Of a stretch of 64,000 nucleotides of DNA, positions 17,296 to 25,782 are shown one piece after another (positions within the stretch are counted from its first letter, which is position 1; each line of letters opens with the position of its first letter). The position numbers and the translations under genes were made by a program. The stretch comes from JAEULH01 sp963746275 (GTDB lineage Bacteria; Pseudomonadota; Alphaproteobacteria; Rhodospirillales; Defluviicoccaceae): contig CAVVAX010000027.1 of NCBI GenBank assembly GCA_963746275.1, forward strand, positions 41,629-105,628. The letters are read 5' to 3'. The notes under the pieces were generated by a model. The model made no database searches, had not been told where the DNA came from, and saw nothing but the letters and a program-made list of their open reading frames with translations.

Positions 17296-18783
17296 ATGAC
17301 CCGGCTCGACCCCAAGCGCGTGCTCGAGCGCTACGCCCGGGCGCGCGCCCGCCGCATGACCTGGGAGGCGCATTGGCAGGAATGCTACGAGTTCGCCCTG
17401 CCGCAGCGCGACGGCGCAATTCGCCCCGGCAGCGGCGGCGAGAAGAAGACCGAGCGGCTTTTCGACGGCACGGCACCCGATGCCGTTGATCAGCTCGCGG
17501 CGAGCCTGATGGCTCAGCTTACCCCGCCGTGGTCGAGCTGGTTTGGCTTCGTTCCGGGGCCGGACGCCGACGCGGGGCTCCGCCAGCTGATGGCGGTGGA
17601 CCTCGACCGGATGACGCGGGTCGTCCAGGCCAACTTCGACCGGTCGAACTTCGTCGTCGAGATGCACCAGTGCTACCTTGATCTGGTAACCGCTGGTACG
17701 GCCTGCCTGATGTTCGAGGAGGCCGCTCCCGGAGAGGACTCCGCCTTCAGGTTCACGGCGGTGCCGATGTCGCAGGTCGTGCTCGAGGAAGGGCCGTCCG
17801 GCCGGCTCGACACGACGTTCAGACGCAACCGGCTGCCGGTCGCGCATGTGCTCGAGCGCTTCCCTGAAGCGCCAGGCGCAGGCCGACTGGCCGAGATCGG
17901 ACGGCAGAACAGTGATGCGGCGGTGCCCGTGGTCGAAGCGGTCGTCCCGGACGGGCGAGAGTATGCCTACATCGCCCTGGCCGAGGCAGAGACGAGCGGC
18001 GGCGAGTTCATCGTCTTGAGCGAGGGCCGGTTCGCAACCTCTCCCTTCATCAACTTCCGCTGGTCCAAGGCGCCGGGCGAAAGTTACGGCCGCTCACCGG
18101 TCATGAAGGCGCTGCCGGACATCAAGACCGCCAACAAGGTGGTCGAGCTCGTCCTGAAGAACGCCTCGATCGCGGTCACCGGTATTTGGCAGGTCGACGA
18201 TGACGGCGTCATCAATCCGGCGAACATCAAGCTGGTGCCCGGGACGGTCATCCCGAAGGCAGTCGGCTCGGCCGGCTTGACGCCGCTGGAGGCACCCGGG
18301 CGGTTCGATGTCTCGGAGCTCGTTCTGGACCAAGTCCGCGGCCGCATCCGCAAGGCCATGCTGGTCGACCAGCTGGGCCAGGTCGGCGGAGCGCGCATGA
18401 CCGCGACCGAGGTGCTCGAACGCGCCGCCGAGACGGCGAGGCTTCTGAGCGCAACCTATGGCCGGCTGCAGTCGGAGCTGCTGACCCCCCTGGTCGTGCG
18501 CGGCCGGATGCTGCTCGCGCGCCGCGGCGAGGTTCCGGAGCTGTCGCTCGATCATCGCCTCGTCGCGCTCGAGCATCGCTCGCCGCAGGCGCGCCACCAG
18601 GCGCAGCGGGATGTGCAGAACACGATGATCTGGCTGGAGGCGGTGCGAGCGCTGGGAGCGGAGGCAATGGCCGCCGTCGATCAGGCCGCCGCCGCCCGCT
18701 GGTTAGCACATGCGCTGGGCGTTCCGGGCGAGCTCGTTCGCGAGCTGCCGGAAGAGATCGTCGAGGTGATCAATGTCCGCTAG
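17296..18783 (+). CDS. phage portal (head-tail connector) protein, T7-like
   Basis: A 495-residue portal of the podoviral head-to-tail connector type. The N terminus (RARRMTWEAHWQECYEFALP) matches the usual start, and the long middle domain contains SYGRSPVMKALPDIKTANK and KAMLVDQLGQ. MTATEVLERA is the conserved helix motif before the C-terminal stem. Portal dodecamers form the DNA entry pore and docking site for the terminase. ATG 17296 has TGGAG upstream; TTG 17290 is a weaker alternative. It is followed closely by the Bbp19-like gene. Confidence 0.9.
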   Translation: MTRLDPKRVLERYARARARRMTWEAHWQECYEFALPQRDGAIRPGSGGEKKTERLFDGTAPDAVDQLAASLMAQLTPPWSSWFGFVPGPDADAGLRQLMAVDLDRMTRVVQANFDRSNFVVEMHQCYLDLVTAGTACLMFEEAAPGEDSAFRFTAVPMSQVVLEEGPSGRLDTTFRRNRLPVAHVLERFPEAPGAGRLAEIGRQNSDAAVPVVEAVVPDGREYAYIALAEAETSGGEFIVLSEGRFATSPFINFRWSKAPGESYGRSPVMKALPDIKTANKVVELVLKNASIAVTGIWQVDDDGVINPANIKLVPGTVIPKAVGSAGLTPLEAPGRFDVSELVLDQVRGRIRKAMLVDQLGQVGGARMTATEVLERAAETARLLSATYGRLQSELLTPLVVRGRMLLARRGEVPELSLDHRLVALEHRSPQARHQAQRDVQNTMIWLEAVRALGAEAMAAVDQAAAARWLAHALGVPGELVRELPEEIVEVINVR

Positions 18784-18828
18784 GGGCGCCGCGCGCGCAA
18801 CCAGAGGCGAGACCTCGCAAGTGACATC

Positions 18829-19110
18829 ATGCTGAGCGAGCACGACTGGCCTCAGCTGCAGCCTGCGGATGCCGCCTCCTCTTCGGTTGGAGGCGAGGCA
18901 GACGATGGCCTGGATATTGGCGGCTGTTTCGCCCGGTGCTTTGCCACTGCCGATGGGCAGCGCGTTCTCGCCCACCTGCGGCGGGTCGCGTTCGGGCGCG
19001 TGTTTGGACCCGATGCGTCCGAGGCAGCTTTGCGCCACGCCGAAGGCCAGAAGCAGCTCGTGGCGTTGATCCTGGCGTTCACCCGCCGGGGGGCAAGCGA
19101 CAGGGCTTAG
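18829..19110 (+). CDS. Bbp19-like small phage structural protein
   Basis: A 93-residue protein whose central part (FARCFATADGQRVLAHLRRVAFGR, split here as CFATADGQRVL and HLRRVAFGR) looks like the Bbp19 domain of Bordetella phage BPP-1. That domain is usually encoded between portal and scaffold genes, which is its place here. It lacks transmembrane segments. Its precise role in the virion is unknown. It starts at ATG 18829, 45 bases after the portal stop. Confidence 0.72.
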   Translation: MLSEHDWPQLQPADAASSSVGGEADDGLDIGGCFARCFATADGQRVLAHLRRVAFGRVFGPDASEAALRHAEGQKQLVALILAFTRRGASDRA

Positions 19111-19136
19111 TTCAACAGGCACGTGGAGCATTGAGG

Positions 19137-19867
19137 ATGAGCATGATCGAGCCGGAAGGAAGCGACAGCCACCCTGTTGGTCGTCCTGACGCGGCCGCAG
19201 AGGCGGTCGTCGCAGACGCCGTGGCGACGCCGCGCTGCGGCCGGCAGATCTGCCAGATCAGTTCTGGGATGACGACGCCGGCGCAGTGCGCACGGAGGAG
19301 CTGGTGGCGGCCTACCTCGATCTCGAACGCAAGGGGAGCGAAGACGTCAGACGGACGGTGCCCGCCCGCCCGGAAGACTATGTGATCAACGTCGAGAGCG
19401 AGCTCTTCACCAGCGACGAAGAGGTCAACAAGAAGCTGCATGCCGCCGGCCTCGACCAGGAGCAGGTGCAGCTCGTCTACGATCTGGCGGCGACGCGTCT
19501 GCTGCCGGTGGTGGCCGAGGTCAGCTCGCGCTTCGAGGCCGAGAGCCAGGTGGAGAGGCTGAAGCAGGACTTTGGCGGCGAGGAGCCCTGGCGGGAGATC
19601 TCGCGGCAGATCCGCCTTTGGGGCGAGAGCAACCTGCCGCCAGAGACCTTCAGTGTGCTTGCCAGCAGCCGCGAGGGCGTACTTGCCATGCACAAGATGA
19701 TGGCCGGGAACGAGCCGCCGCTGCTTGGGAACGGCGGCCGCGGCAAGACGCTGCCAACAGAGGACGAGCTCAAGGAGATGATGCGCGATCCGCGCTACTG
19801 GCGGGACCGCGACGCCGGTTTCGTCGAGAAGGTCCGCGAGGGCTTTCGCCAGATCTACGATCAATAG
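19137..19867 (+). CDS. phage scaffold/capsid assembly protein (probable N-terminal frameshift)
   Basis: Acidic, helical protein of the podoviral scaffolding type. The main frame is open from 19286 (GTG) to 19867 and encodes 193 residues. In the same frame just upstream, DLPDQFWDDDAG is a typical scaffold segment but has no good start. An ATG at 19137 with GAGG upstream opens another frame (MSMIEPEGSDSHPVGRPDAA). A one-base deletion around 19225-19240 would join them to ~243 residues. The C-terminal RDPRYWRDRDAGFVEKVREG is conserved in this family. Scaffold proteins guide capsid assembly and are absent from the mature head. A terminator follows directly. Confidence 0.75.
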
Positions 19868-19902
19868 CCATTAGGGGTGAGCGCGCTCGACGCGGCTCCC
19901 CC

Positions 19903-19941
19903 CGGGGCATCGGCAGCCGGCAGCCGATGCCCCGCTTTTTA
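19903..19941 (+). terminator. strong terminator between scaffold and capsid genes
   Basis: A 12-base perfect stem (19903-19914 with 19923-19934), an 8-base loop and five T. It lies inside the particle operon, between scaffold and capsid, so it either attenuates read-through or marks a second transcription unit beginning before the capsid gene. Confidence 0.88.
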
Positions 19942-20060
19942 TTCCTCAGATGAGCTAGCCGGGGTGCCGCGGCGCGTTGCCGTGGCGCCCCCAAGCCTTC
20001 TCGCGCTCGGCCGCGGGCGGTCTGCGCCGCCCAGGGCTGTTTCGGTTCAGGAGAACACCG

Positions 20061-20879
20061 TTGTCACTCAGTATTCCCCAGTCGTTCATCAAGAACTTCG
20101 AGGCGCTCGTCCACGTCAGCTACCAGCAGATGGGCTCCAAGCTGCGGCCGACCGTTCGGACCAAGAACAACGTCGTCGGCGTGTCGACGACCTTTCAGCG
20201 GGTCGGCAAGGGCACCGCGAGCACGAAGGCCCGTCACGGTAAGGTGCCGGTGATGAATGTCGAGCACGCGCCGGTCGAGTGCGTGCTTCAGGACTTCTAT
20301 GCCGGTGACTGGATCGACAAGCTCGACGAGCTGAAGACCAACATCGACGAGCAGCAGGTGGTTGCGAAGGCTGGCGCCTACGCACTGGGCCGGAAGACCG
20401 ATGAACTCATCATTGAGCAACTGGCGCGGGCGACCAGGGCCGTCGGCAGCGACGACGACGGGCTGACCAAAGCGAAGGTCCTGCAGGCGTTCGAGACGCT
20501 TGGGGAAGCAGACGTTCCCGACGACGGCCAGCGTTTTGCGGTGGTCGGCTGGAAGCAGTGGAGCGAGCTGCTCAACATCCCCGAGTTCGGCAGCGCCGAT
20601 TACGTCGGCGACGACCAGCTCCCCTGGAAGGGGACGCAGGCCAAGCGCTGGCTCGGCGCGTTGTGGCTGCCGCACGTGGCGCTGCCGCTCGGCGCCGGGG
20701 TGCGTTCCTGCTTCTGGTACCACAAGACCGCCGTCGCGCATGCCTCCGGCTCCGATGTGCAGACCGACATTACTTGGCACGGCGACCGAGCGGCCCACTT
20801 CGTCAACAACATGATGAGCCAAGGCGCCTGCCTGATCGACCCCGATGGTGTCGTCCGCATGCCGTGCCGCGAAGCCTAG
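20061..20879 (+). CDS. phage major capsid protein
   Basis: A 272-residue capsid protein of the compact podoviral type. The N terminus SLSIPQSFIKNFEALVHVSYQQ, here split as SLSIPQSF and NFEALVHVSYQQ, and the following TFQRVGKGTA are typical. DWIDKLDELKTNIDEQQ lies in the middle, and the end ITWHGDRAAHFVNNMMSQGA is also typical. The start is TTG 20061, chosen because AGGAGA lies 8 bases upstream and homologues begin here. An in-frame start at 19977 would add an Arg-rich tail across the terminator region. It is the second unit after the terminator at 19903-19941. Confidence 0.86.
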   Translation: MSLSIPQSFIKNFEALVHVSYQQMGSKLRPTVRTKNNVVGVSTTFQRVGKGTASTKARHGKVPVMNVEHAPVECVLQDFYAGDWIDKLDELKTNIDEQQVVAKAGAYALGRKTDELIIEQLARATRAVGSDDDGLTKAKVLQAFETLGEADVPDDGQRFAVVGWKQWSELLNIPEFGSADYVGDDQLPWKGTQAKRWLGALWLPHVALPLGAGVRSCFWYHKTAVAHASGSDVQTDITWHGDRAAHFVNNMMSQGACLIDPDGVVRMPCREA

Positions 20880-20895
20880 TCTTGGAGATTAGTTG

Positions 20896-21165
20896 ATGTC
20901 TTTTACCCCAAAGGATCTAAGCGTCCTCGCCTACGCCAATGGGTTTACCCTTTGGCACTATAGAACCCCGGACTTGGCTTCCGCGGTGGACACGCAGGGC
21001 TATTTCAATACGGCTGGCGAGGTCTTCCGTCCCGGCGACATGATCCTGGCGAACACGGGGCTCGGCGGCTCAGCCGCCGCCGGGCTGTTTCTGGTGAGCG
21101 ACGCCGAGGCGGGGCTAGTCGATGTCGCCGATTTACTCGCCGTCGGCGCCAGCAACGCTGACTAG
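20896..21165 (+). CDS. small conserved phage protein after the capsid gene
   Basis: An 89-residue protein, ATG 20896 with TGGAGA upstream. The pattern LSVLAYANGFTLWHYRT, then GYFNTAGEVFRPGDMI, then a short Gly/Ala-rich tail recurs next to capsid genes of related prophages. A head decoration or stabilising role would fit but is not shown. No membrane segment is seen. Confidence 0.68.
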   Translation: MSFTPKDLSVLAYANGFTLWHYRTPDLASAVDTQGYFNTAGEVFRPGDMILANTGLGGSAAAGLFLVSDAEAGLVDVADLLAVGASNAD

Positions 21166-21246
21166 CCGACAGGCGGCCGGCGCGCCGCAAAGGTGCGCTT
21201 TCCTCCACCAGCTTTCCTTGCCGCTCACAGAAAAGGACACGCAGCC

Positions 21247-21819
21247 ATGGCCATGAGTCGCATTGACTTGTGCTCCCGTGCGCTCCTCAAGATCGGCGCC
21301 AACCCGATTGGCTCCCTGAGCGAAGGAACCGCCGAGGCGGACGTGGCGAGCAACCTCTACGACTACGTCCGGGATGCGCTGCTGTCGGCGCATCCCTGGC
21401 ACTTCGCGACGACGCAGAAGAAGCTCGCGGCCCTTCCGGCCTCCGGCAAGGGCGCCTGGGCCGCCAATGCCTATGCGCTGCCCGCCGACTGCCTGAGGAT
21501 CCTGTACGCCGGAAACTACGAGGGCGGCAGCGGCCTCGTTTACCGTCTGTCCAATCGAACTCTCCATACGAATGCCGCGGAAATCTACCTGACCTACGTC
21601 TTCCGCGCGGATGAAAGCGATTACCCGCCGTACTTCGACAAGGTTCTGATCGGGCACCTAGCGGCCGAGTTCTGCATTCCGTTGACGGACAGCACCTCGC
21701 GGTGGGAAAGCTTGCGCAAGATCGCGGAAGAGGACCTGAGACAGGCGAAGCTGATCAACGCACAGCAGGCCACGCCGGCTCACATTGACGACTTCTGCCT
21801 TGTGGAGGCCCGTTTCTGA
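21247..21819 (+). CDS. tail tubular protein A-like (T7 gp11-like)
   Basis: A 190-residue protein resembling podoviral tail tubular protein A, the ring attached below the portal. Features include ICDLCSRALLKIGA-type start (RIDLCSRALLKIGANPIGSL), LYDYVRDALLSAHPWHFA, and the central ALPADCLRILY segment. ATG 21247 has AAGGA 8 bases upstream. Its stop shares bases with the start of the next gene (TGATG), so production of both tail tube proteins is coupled. Confidence 0.83.
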   Translation: MAMSRIDLCSRALLKIGANPIGSLSEGTAEADVASNLYDYVRDALLSAHPWHFATTQKKLAALPASGKGAWAANAYALPADCLRILYAGNYEGGSGLVYRLSNRTLHTNAAEIYLTYVFRADESDYPPYFDKVLIGHLAAEFCIPLTDSTSRWESLRKIAEEDLRQAKLINAQQATPAHIDDFCLVEARF

Positions 21820-23717
21820 TGGCGAGGGTACGCGCGGTTAAGACGAACTTCGCGGGCGGGGAGTTGTCGCCCCGGCTGCTCGGCCGTACCGATCTGCGTG
21901 CCTTCGAAAACGGCGCGGCAAGACTTCGAAACGTCTTCATTCACCCGACGGGCGGAGTTTCCCGGCGGCCGGGGCTGCGGTTCGTCGGCATCGCGAGGGG
22001 AGCAGGTCGCCTCATCCCGGCCGAGTTCCGGACCGACGAGGTCTACCTGCTCGTTTTCTCCGAACACATGGTCGAGGTCTACCGTAATGGCACTCCGGTC
22101 GCCAATTTCGCGACGCCGTGGTCCTTGCAGCAGCTTGCTCAGATAAACTGGGTTCAGAGTCCGGACGCGCTCCTGGTCGTTCATCCGGATGTTCCGCCGC
22201 AAAAGATTGCCCGACGCAGCGCGTCGGAGTGGGCGATTGCTCCCTGGAGCTTCTCGCAGAGGGGCGGGCGGACCTACTCTCCGCACCGGAAGTTCGCCGA
22301 TGAACAGGTGACCCTCAAGCCGAGTGGCACGACTGGGAATGTCGTCGTCACCGCTTCCGCCGCCGCGTTCAAGCCCGCCCATGTTGGCGTCAGGCTGCGG
22401 ATCGCGGATCGCGAGGTCGCCGTTACCGAGGTCGTCTCTGAAACGCAGGTTCGCGCCGACGTGAAGCAGACGTTGGTCGCCGCGCAGGCGACGGACGATT
22501 GGAGCGAAGAAGCTTTCTCTGCGGTTCGCGGATGGCCGGCGACCGTGTGCTACCACCAGGACCGGTTGGTGATCGGCGGATCGCGGGAACTGGCCAACCG
22601 CCTTTGGATGTCAAGAACGTCGCAGCCCTTCGATTTCGATCTTGGCGATGGACTCGATGACCAAGCCATCGAGTTCTCGATCCTGTCGGATCAGCTCAAC
22701 GCCATCCGCGCCGTCTTTTCCGGGCGGCATCTGCAGGTCTTCACGTCCGGGGCGGAGTGGATGGTGAGTGGCGACCCGCTGACGCCCAGCAACATCCAGT
22801 TGCACAGGCAAACCCGCGTCGGCTCCATCGTGACGAGGAGCGTGTTGCCGAAAGATATCGACGGCGCAACCGTTTTCGTCGCGCGGTCGCAGCATCAACT
22901 CCGCGAGTTCCTGTTTGCCGATACCGAGCAGGCTTACCAGGCAAACGATCTGTCTCTGCTGGCCGACCACCTAATCGACCGGCCGGTGGATATGGATCTC
23001 GACCAGGGGTCTCGCCTGCTGCACGTGGTGATGGGAAACGGCACCATGGCGACGCTGACCATTTACCGCAATGAGCAGATCAGCGCCTGGACGCTGCAGG
23101 AAACGCAGGGCGCGTTCATCTCGGTCGCCGCGGTCGGTGACGAGACCTACGTGCTCGTGGAGCGCGCCGGCGGCAGCTTCATCGAGGTTTTCGACAGCCG
23201 GCTCGGCGTCGACGCCGGCAGATTATCGGTTGCAGACGTGCCGCAGATGGCGTGGTCGGAGCTCGACCACCTCGACGGTGAGACGGTCAAGGTGACAGCT
23301 GATGGCATCCTGCAACCCGACGCTCTCGTTTCGGGCGGGGCAATAGAGCTGCAGGAAGGTGCCAGAATGTGCATCGCCGGGCTCGGCTTCACCCACATCG
23401 TCGAGCCGCTGCCGGCGGTAATCCCGGGCGCTGGCGTGAGCGGGGCCGGCGTGCGCTCGCGGCCAGTGGCTGTAACGATGCGGTTCCTCGAGACCGCCGC
23501 CCTGTACCTCGATACGGGGCGCGGCCTGGCGGACATCCCGTTCCGCCGCTTTCGCGGGAACTCCCCCGAAAAGCGCGGGAGCCTGTTTACGGGCGACGTC
23601 ACCGTCCGCGCCTACGGCTGGCGGGCAGACGCAAGCCTAGGTCTATGGCGGGTCGTACAGACCGCGCCGATGCCTTTCACGCTGTTGTCGGTTTCGACAG
23701 AGATCAGCGCGACCTGA
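21819..23717 (+). CDS. tail tubular protein B-like (T7 gp12-like)
   Basis: A 632-residue tail nozzle protein. The N terminus (KTNFAGGELSPRLLGRTDL then FENGAARLRNVFIHPTGG) is the hallmark of podoviral tail tubular protein B. The C-terminal half is beta-rich. It overlaps the tail tubular A stop. This is the largest structural gene in the cassette. No tail-spike gene follows it, although complete podoviruses usually have one nearby. Confidence 0.87.
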   Translation: MARVRAVKTNFAGGELSPRLLGRTDLRAFENGAARLRNVFIHPTGGVSRRPGLRFVGIARGAGRLIPAEFRTDEVYLLVFSEHMVEVYRNGTPVANFATPWSLQQLAQINWVQSPDALLVVHPDVPPQKIARRSASEWAIAPWSFSQRGGRTYSPHRKFADEQVTLKPSGTTGNVVVTASAAAFKPAHVGVRLRIADREVAVTEVVSETQVRADVKQTLVAAQATDDWSEEAFSAVRGWPATVCYHQDRLVIGGSRELANRLWMSRTSQPFDFDLGDGLDDQAIEFSILSDQLNAIRAVFSGRHLQVFTSGAEWMVSGDPLTPSNIQLHRQTRVGSIVTRSVLPKDIDGATVFVARSQHQLREFLFADTEQAYQANDLSLLADHLIDRPVDMDLDQGSRLLHVVMGNGTMATLTIYRNEQISAWTLQETQGAFISVAAVGDETYVLVERAGGSFIEVFDSRLGVDAGRLSVADVPQMAWSELDHLDGETVKVTADGILQPDALVSGGAIELQEGARMCIAGLGFTHIVEPLPAVIPGAGVSGAGVRSRPVAVTMRFLETAALYLDTGRGLADIPFRRFRGNSPEKRGSLFTGDVTVRAYGWRADASLGLWRVVQTAPMPFTLLSVSTEISAT

Positions 23718-23778
23718 TCGGCCTGCGCCGCGCTTTCGATGGCTACCGGCAAGGTACCAACAGTTAGGAGATCCTCAC

Positions 23779-24228
23779 ATGGGTGGCTTCGTGCCAGCCG
23801 CTGCCCTCAGTGCATTGCAGATCGGCATGAGTGCGGCACAGCAAGAGCGCCGGGCAGATGCGGCGAATGCCGCTGCAAAGGCGGATGCTAAGGCGAAGAT
23901 CGCGCAGATGCAGATGGCGGAAGCTGCCGATGAACGCGAAAGAAAGACCCGGCTGCAGCGGGCACTGGCGGCGCAGCGCGCTCGCCTCGGGGCCCAAGGG
24001 CTCGGCTCCGGGGGGTCCACGGACGCCGTCCTGGCCGGATTGACGAAGGAGTCGACCCTCAGCGCTCTTGATCAGAGCAAGCTGAACGACCTGCGCATTG
24101 GCCACATCGATGCGCAGCTGAGTGCGCAGCGCCGCAATAACCTGCTCGACTTGACCGACTATCGGACCAATTCCGCGCTGCGCCTCGGAAAGACTATTTC
24201 GCGCGCCAATATTCTAGATCTTGGTTGA
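23779..24228 (+). CDS. internal virion-like protein, Ala/Gln-rich
   Basis: A 149-residue, highly helical protein (ADAANAAAKADAKAKIAQMQMAEAADERERK region) with a short hydrophobic N terminus. Such proteins lie directly after tail tubular B in small podoviruses and resemble short internal virion proteins (T7 gp14-like). GLGSGGSTDAVLAG is a conserved glycine motif in the middle. The assignment rests on position and composition. The large gp15/gp16-type internal proteins are missing here. Confidence 0.65.
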   Translation: MGGFVPAAALSALQIGMSAAQQERRADAANAAAKADAKAKIAQMQMAEAADERERKTRLQRALAAQRARLGAQGLGSGGSTDAVLAGLTKESTLSALDQSKLNDLRIGHIDAQLSAQRRNNLLDLTDYRTNSALRLGKTISRANILDLG

Positions 24229-24254
24229 TTAACTTCTTTAGCGAGTTGGAAAAA

Positions 24255-24461
24255 ATGACTGATACAAAGCCGTGGTTTCTGTCTAAAGGTTTTGTGGGGC
24301 CGCTTGTCACCGTGGTCGCGCTTATCCTAGAAAATCTCGGGATCATGAAGATCGACCCGGACGGCATGTCCGACATCATCCTGCAGGTCGTTGCGCTGCT
24401 AGGCGCCGCGGTGGGAATGGTTGGCCGAGCGATGGCGAGCGCGCGCCTCACGAAGGCATAG
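24255..24461 (+). CDS. holin-like small membrane protein
   Basis: A 68-residue protein with two hydrophobic stretches (GPLVTVVALILENLG and IILQVVALLGAAVGMVG) joined by a short charged turn, ending in a basic tail. This is the pattern of small phage holins. The start is ATG 24255 (MTDTKPWFL); an in-frame start at 24225 is possible. It is in the lysis position between internal virion and terminase genes. No endolysin is recognised next to it. Confidence 0.62.
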   Translation: MTDTKPWFLSKGFVGPLVTVVALILENLGIMKIDPDGMSDIILQVVALLGAAVGMVGRAMASARLTKA

Positions 24462-24491
24462 GCGGCGCAGCTTATTGCCAGGCTGACCGAG

Positions 24492-25013
24492 ATGGACCTA
24501 GAAAAACGTATTGACCGCTTGGAGGCCGTTCAAGATCGAGTTCTTGGGAAGCTGGATGAGCTTCACGTGGAAGTCGTATCCCTGTCGTCCAAGGTAGGAA
24601 TAGGCCTAACGGCTTCGACGAAAACGAATGCTCATGAGATTGAAAATCTCAAGATTGGGCAAAAGAAACTAGCCGACGAGGTTGCTCTGAGGTCTAAGGA
24701 AGCTGAAGTGCGTCACGTGCGGCTTTCCGCTGATCTGAGCTTGCTTCAGAATAATGTCGTTAAAGACATAGACCAGCTGCGTCGCGCCATTAGTCAAGAG
24801 ATCCGTGCCGAAGGTGATGGCTTCATCGAAAATCTTCGTAAACATCGTGACGAAGAGCGTGTTGAGCGGTCAACTCTAGAGCTTGAGCGCAGGAACGAGA
24901 TTGCCAAGCTGGCCTCGGAGAGGAAGCTGTACATCATCATAGGTGCAGTCTCGATCGCCGTTTTCCTGCCCTTACTCCTGCGTCTTATCGACAGCGTCGT
25001 CGTGAATATGTGA
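24492..25013 (+). CDS. coiled-coil protein with C-terminal membrane anchor
   Basis: A 173-residue protein with a long coiled coil from the N terminus (DLEKRIDRLEAVQDRVLGKL) to about residue 145, then one transmembrane segment (LYIIIGAVSIAVFLPLLLRL) near the C terminus. The DNA is noticeably more AT-rich than its neighbours. Architecture suggests a membrane-tethered rod; it could help lysis or be cargo. I do not recognise a family. Confidence 0.62.
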   Translation: MDLEKRIDRLEAVQDRVLGKLDELHVEVVSLSSKVGIGLTASTKTNAHEIENLKIGQKKLADEVALRSKEAEVRHVRLSADLSLLQNNVVKDIDQLRRAISQEIRAEGDGFIENLRKHRDEERVERSTLELERRNEIAKLASERKLYIIIGAVSIAVFLPLLLRLIDSVVVNM

Positions 25014-25025
25014 CGGAGTAAGACC

Positions 25026-25352
25026 ATGGCTAAGGCATCAGGCTCTCGCTCGGCACGCCGCGCGCGTAGCGAAACCGACGACTATGCCGAGGTCGAGGCT
25101 CGACTACCTCGGCTCATACGGCTCGCCTTCGACGCGTATTGCGCCCGGGCATCCGCCTCGGAATCCGAGAATGCGAAGGAGTTCGTGGCCGGCCAGGCGG
25201 CCTGCCGTGCGGCTCTGGCGCATTTCATGCTGCTCGTTCGGCTCTCTGAGCGACTGGCGCGGCGGAGGGAAGCCGTTTCTGCCTCACAAGACGACGACAT
25301 AGGCGACATGATCCTCGAAGCACGCGCTGCATTGGACAAAGAACCTGTGTAG
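25026..25352 (+). CDS. small helical phage protein, possible terminase small subunit
   Basis: A 108-residue, helical protein with a basic N terminus (AKASGSRSARRARSE) and acidic C-terminal end. It lies 430 bases upstream of the large terminase gene. In T7-like phages the small terminase (DNA maturase A) precedes the large one, so this is the best positional candidate. No clear helix-turn-helix is seen, so the call is weak. Confidence 0.5.
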   Translation: MAKASGSRSARRARSETDDYAEVEARLPRLIRLAFDAYCARASASESENAKEFVAGQAACRAALAHFMLLVRLSERLARRREAVSASQDDDIGDMILEARAALDKEPV

Positions 25353-25357
25353 CGCGA

Positions 25358-25400
25358 TGGGGCCTACGCCGCTGTAGCCCTGCCGCAGCGGCGTACCCCA
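25358..25400 (+). other. long hairpin between phage genes
   Basis: TGGGG (25358-25362) pairs with CCCCA (25396-25400), and 25365-25374 pairs with 25386-25395 (TACGCCGCTG/CAGCGGCGTA). A two-base bulge and an 11-base loop complete it. There is no T tract after it, so it is not a standard terminator. It may be an RNA processing or stability element. Confidence 0.55.
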
Positions 25401-25426
25401 TAGTCCTATTCTGACTAGAGTATTCA

Positions 25427-25771
25427 ATGAAAACCGTTATTGGTGTTCTTTGCTGGGTTGCAATTGCGTTCGTCCTATCTGGGTGCTCAAATCTCGAGAA
25501 GGTTAGAAGCTTTTCCGATGCGGCCATCCTGGGCAAGGAAAGCCTGAGCCTACAAGTACTGCGGCAGGGGCAGGTCCAGCGGCAGAGGATGCGTGCAGCT
25601 CGCTGCCATAGTTCACTGCTGACGCCGGCGACCGTGAGCGCCGCCGCTGCAGACGCGGGCCTGGGTGACGCCTGGGTCGAGGAACTGCTGCACGATTGCC
25701 CCGAGTTCTCGACGTTCTTGTCCAACCTCGTGGTCAAGCGGGCGAGCACGGTGGGCATCTGTGCTCGCTGA
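25427..25771 (+). CDS. small lipoprotein, spanin-like candidate
   Basis: A 114-residue protein with a lipoprotein signal peptide: MKTVIGVLCWVAIAFV followed by lipobox LSGC, so Cys at about residue 20 would be lipidated. The mature part has two further Cys and a helical region. Located between phage structural genes and the terminase, it may be an outer-membrane spanin for lysis, but no inner-membrane partner is certain. It could also be an unrelated lipoprotein. Confidence 0.58.
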   Translation: MKTVIGVLCWVAIAFVLSGCSNLEKVRSFSDAAILGKESLSLQVLRQGQVQRQRMRAARCHSSLLTPATVSAAAADAGLGDAWVEELLHDCPEFSTFLSNLVVKRASTVGICAR

Positions 25772-25782
25772 GGGGCCCGCAC

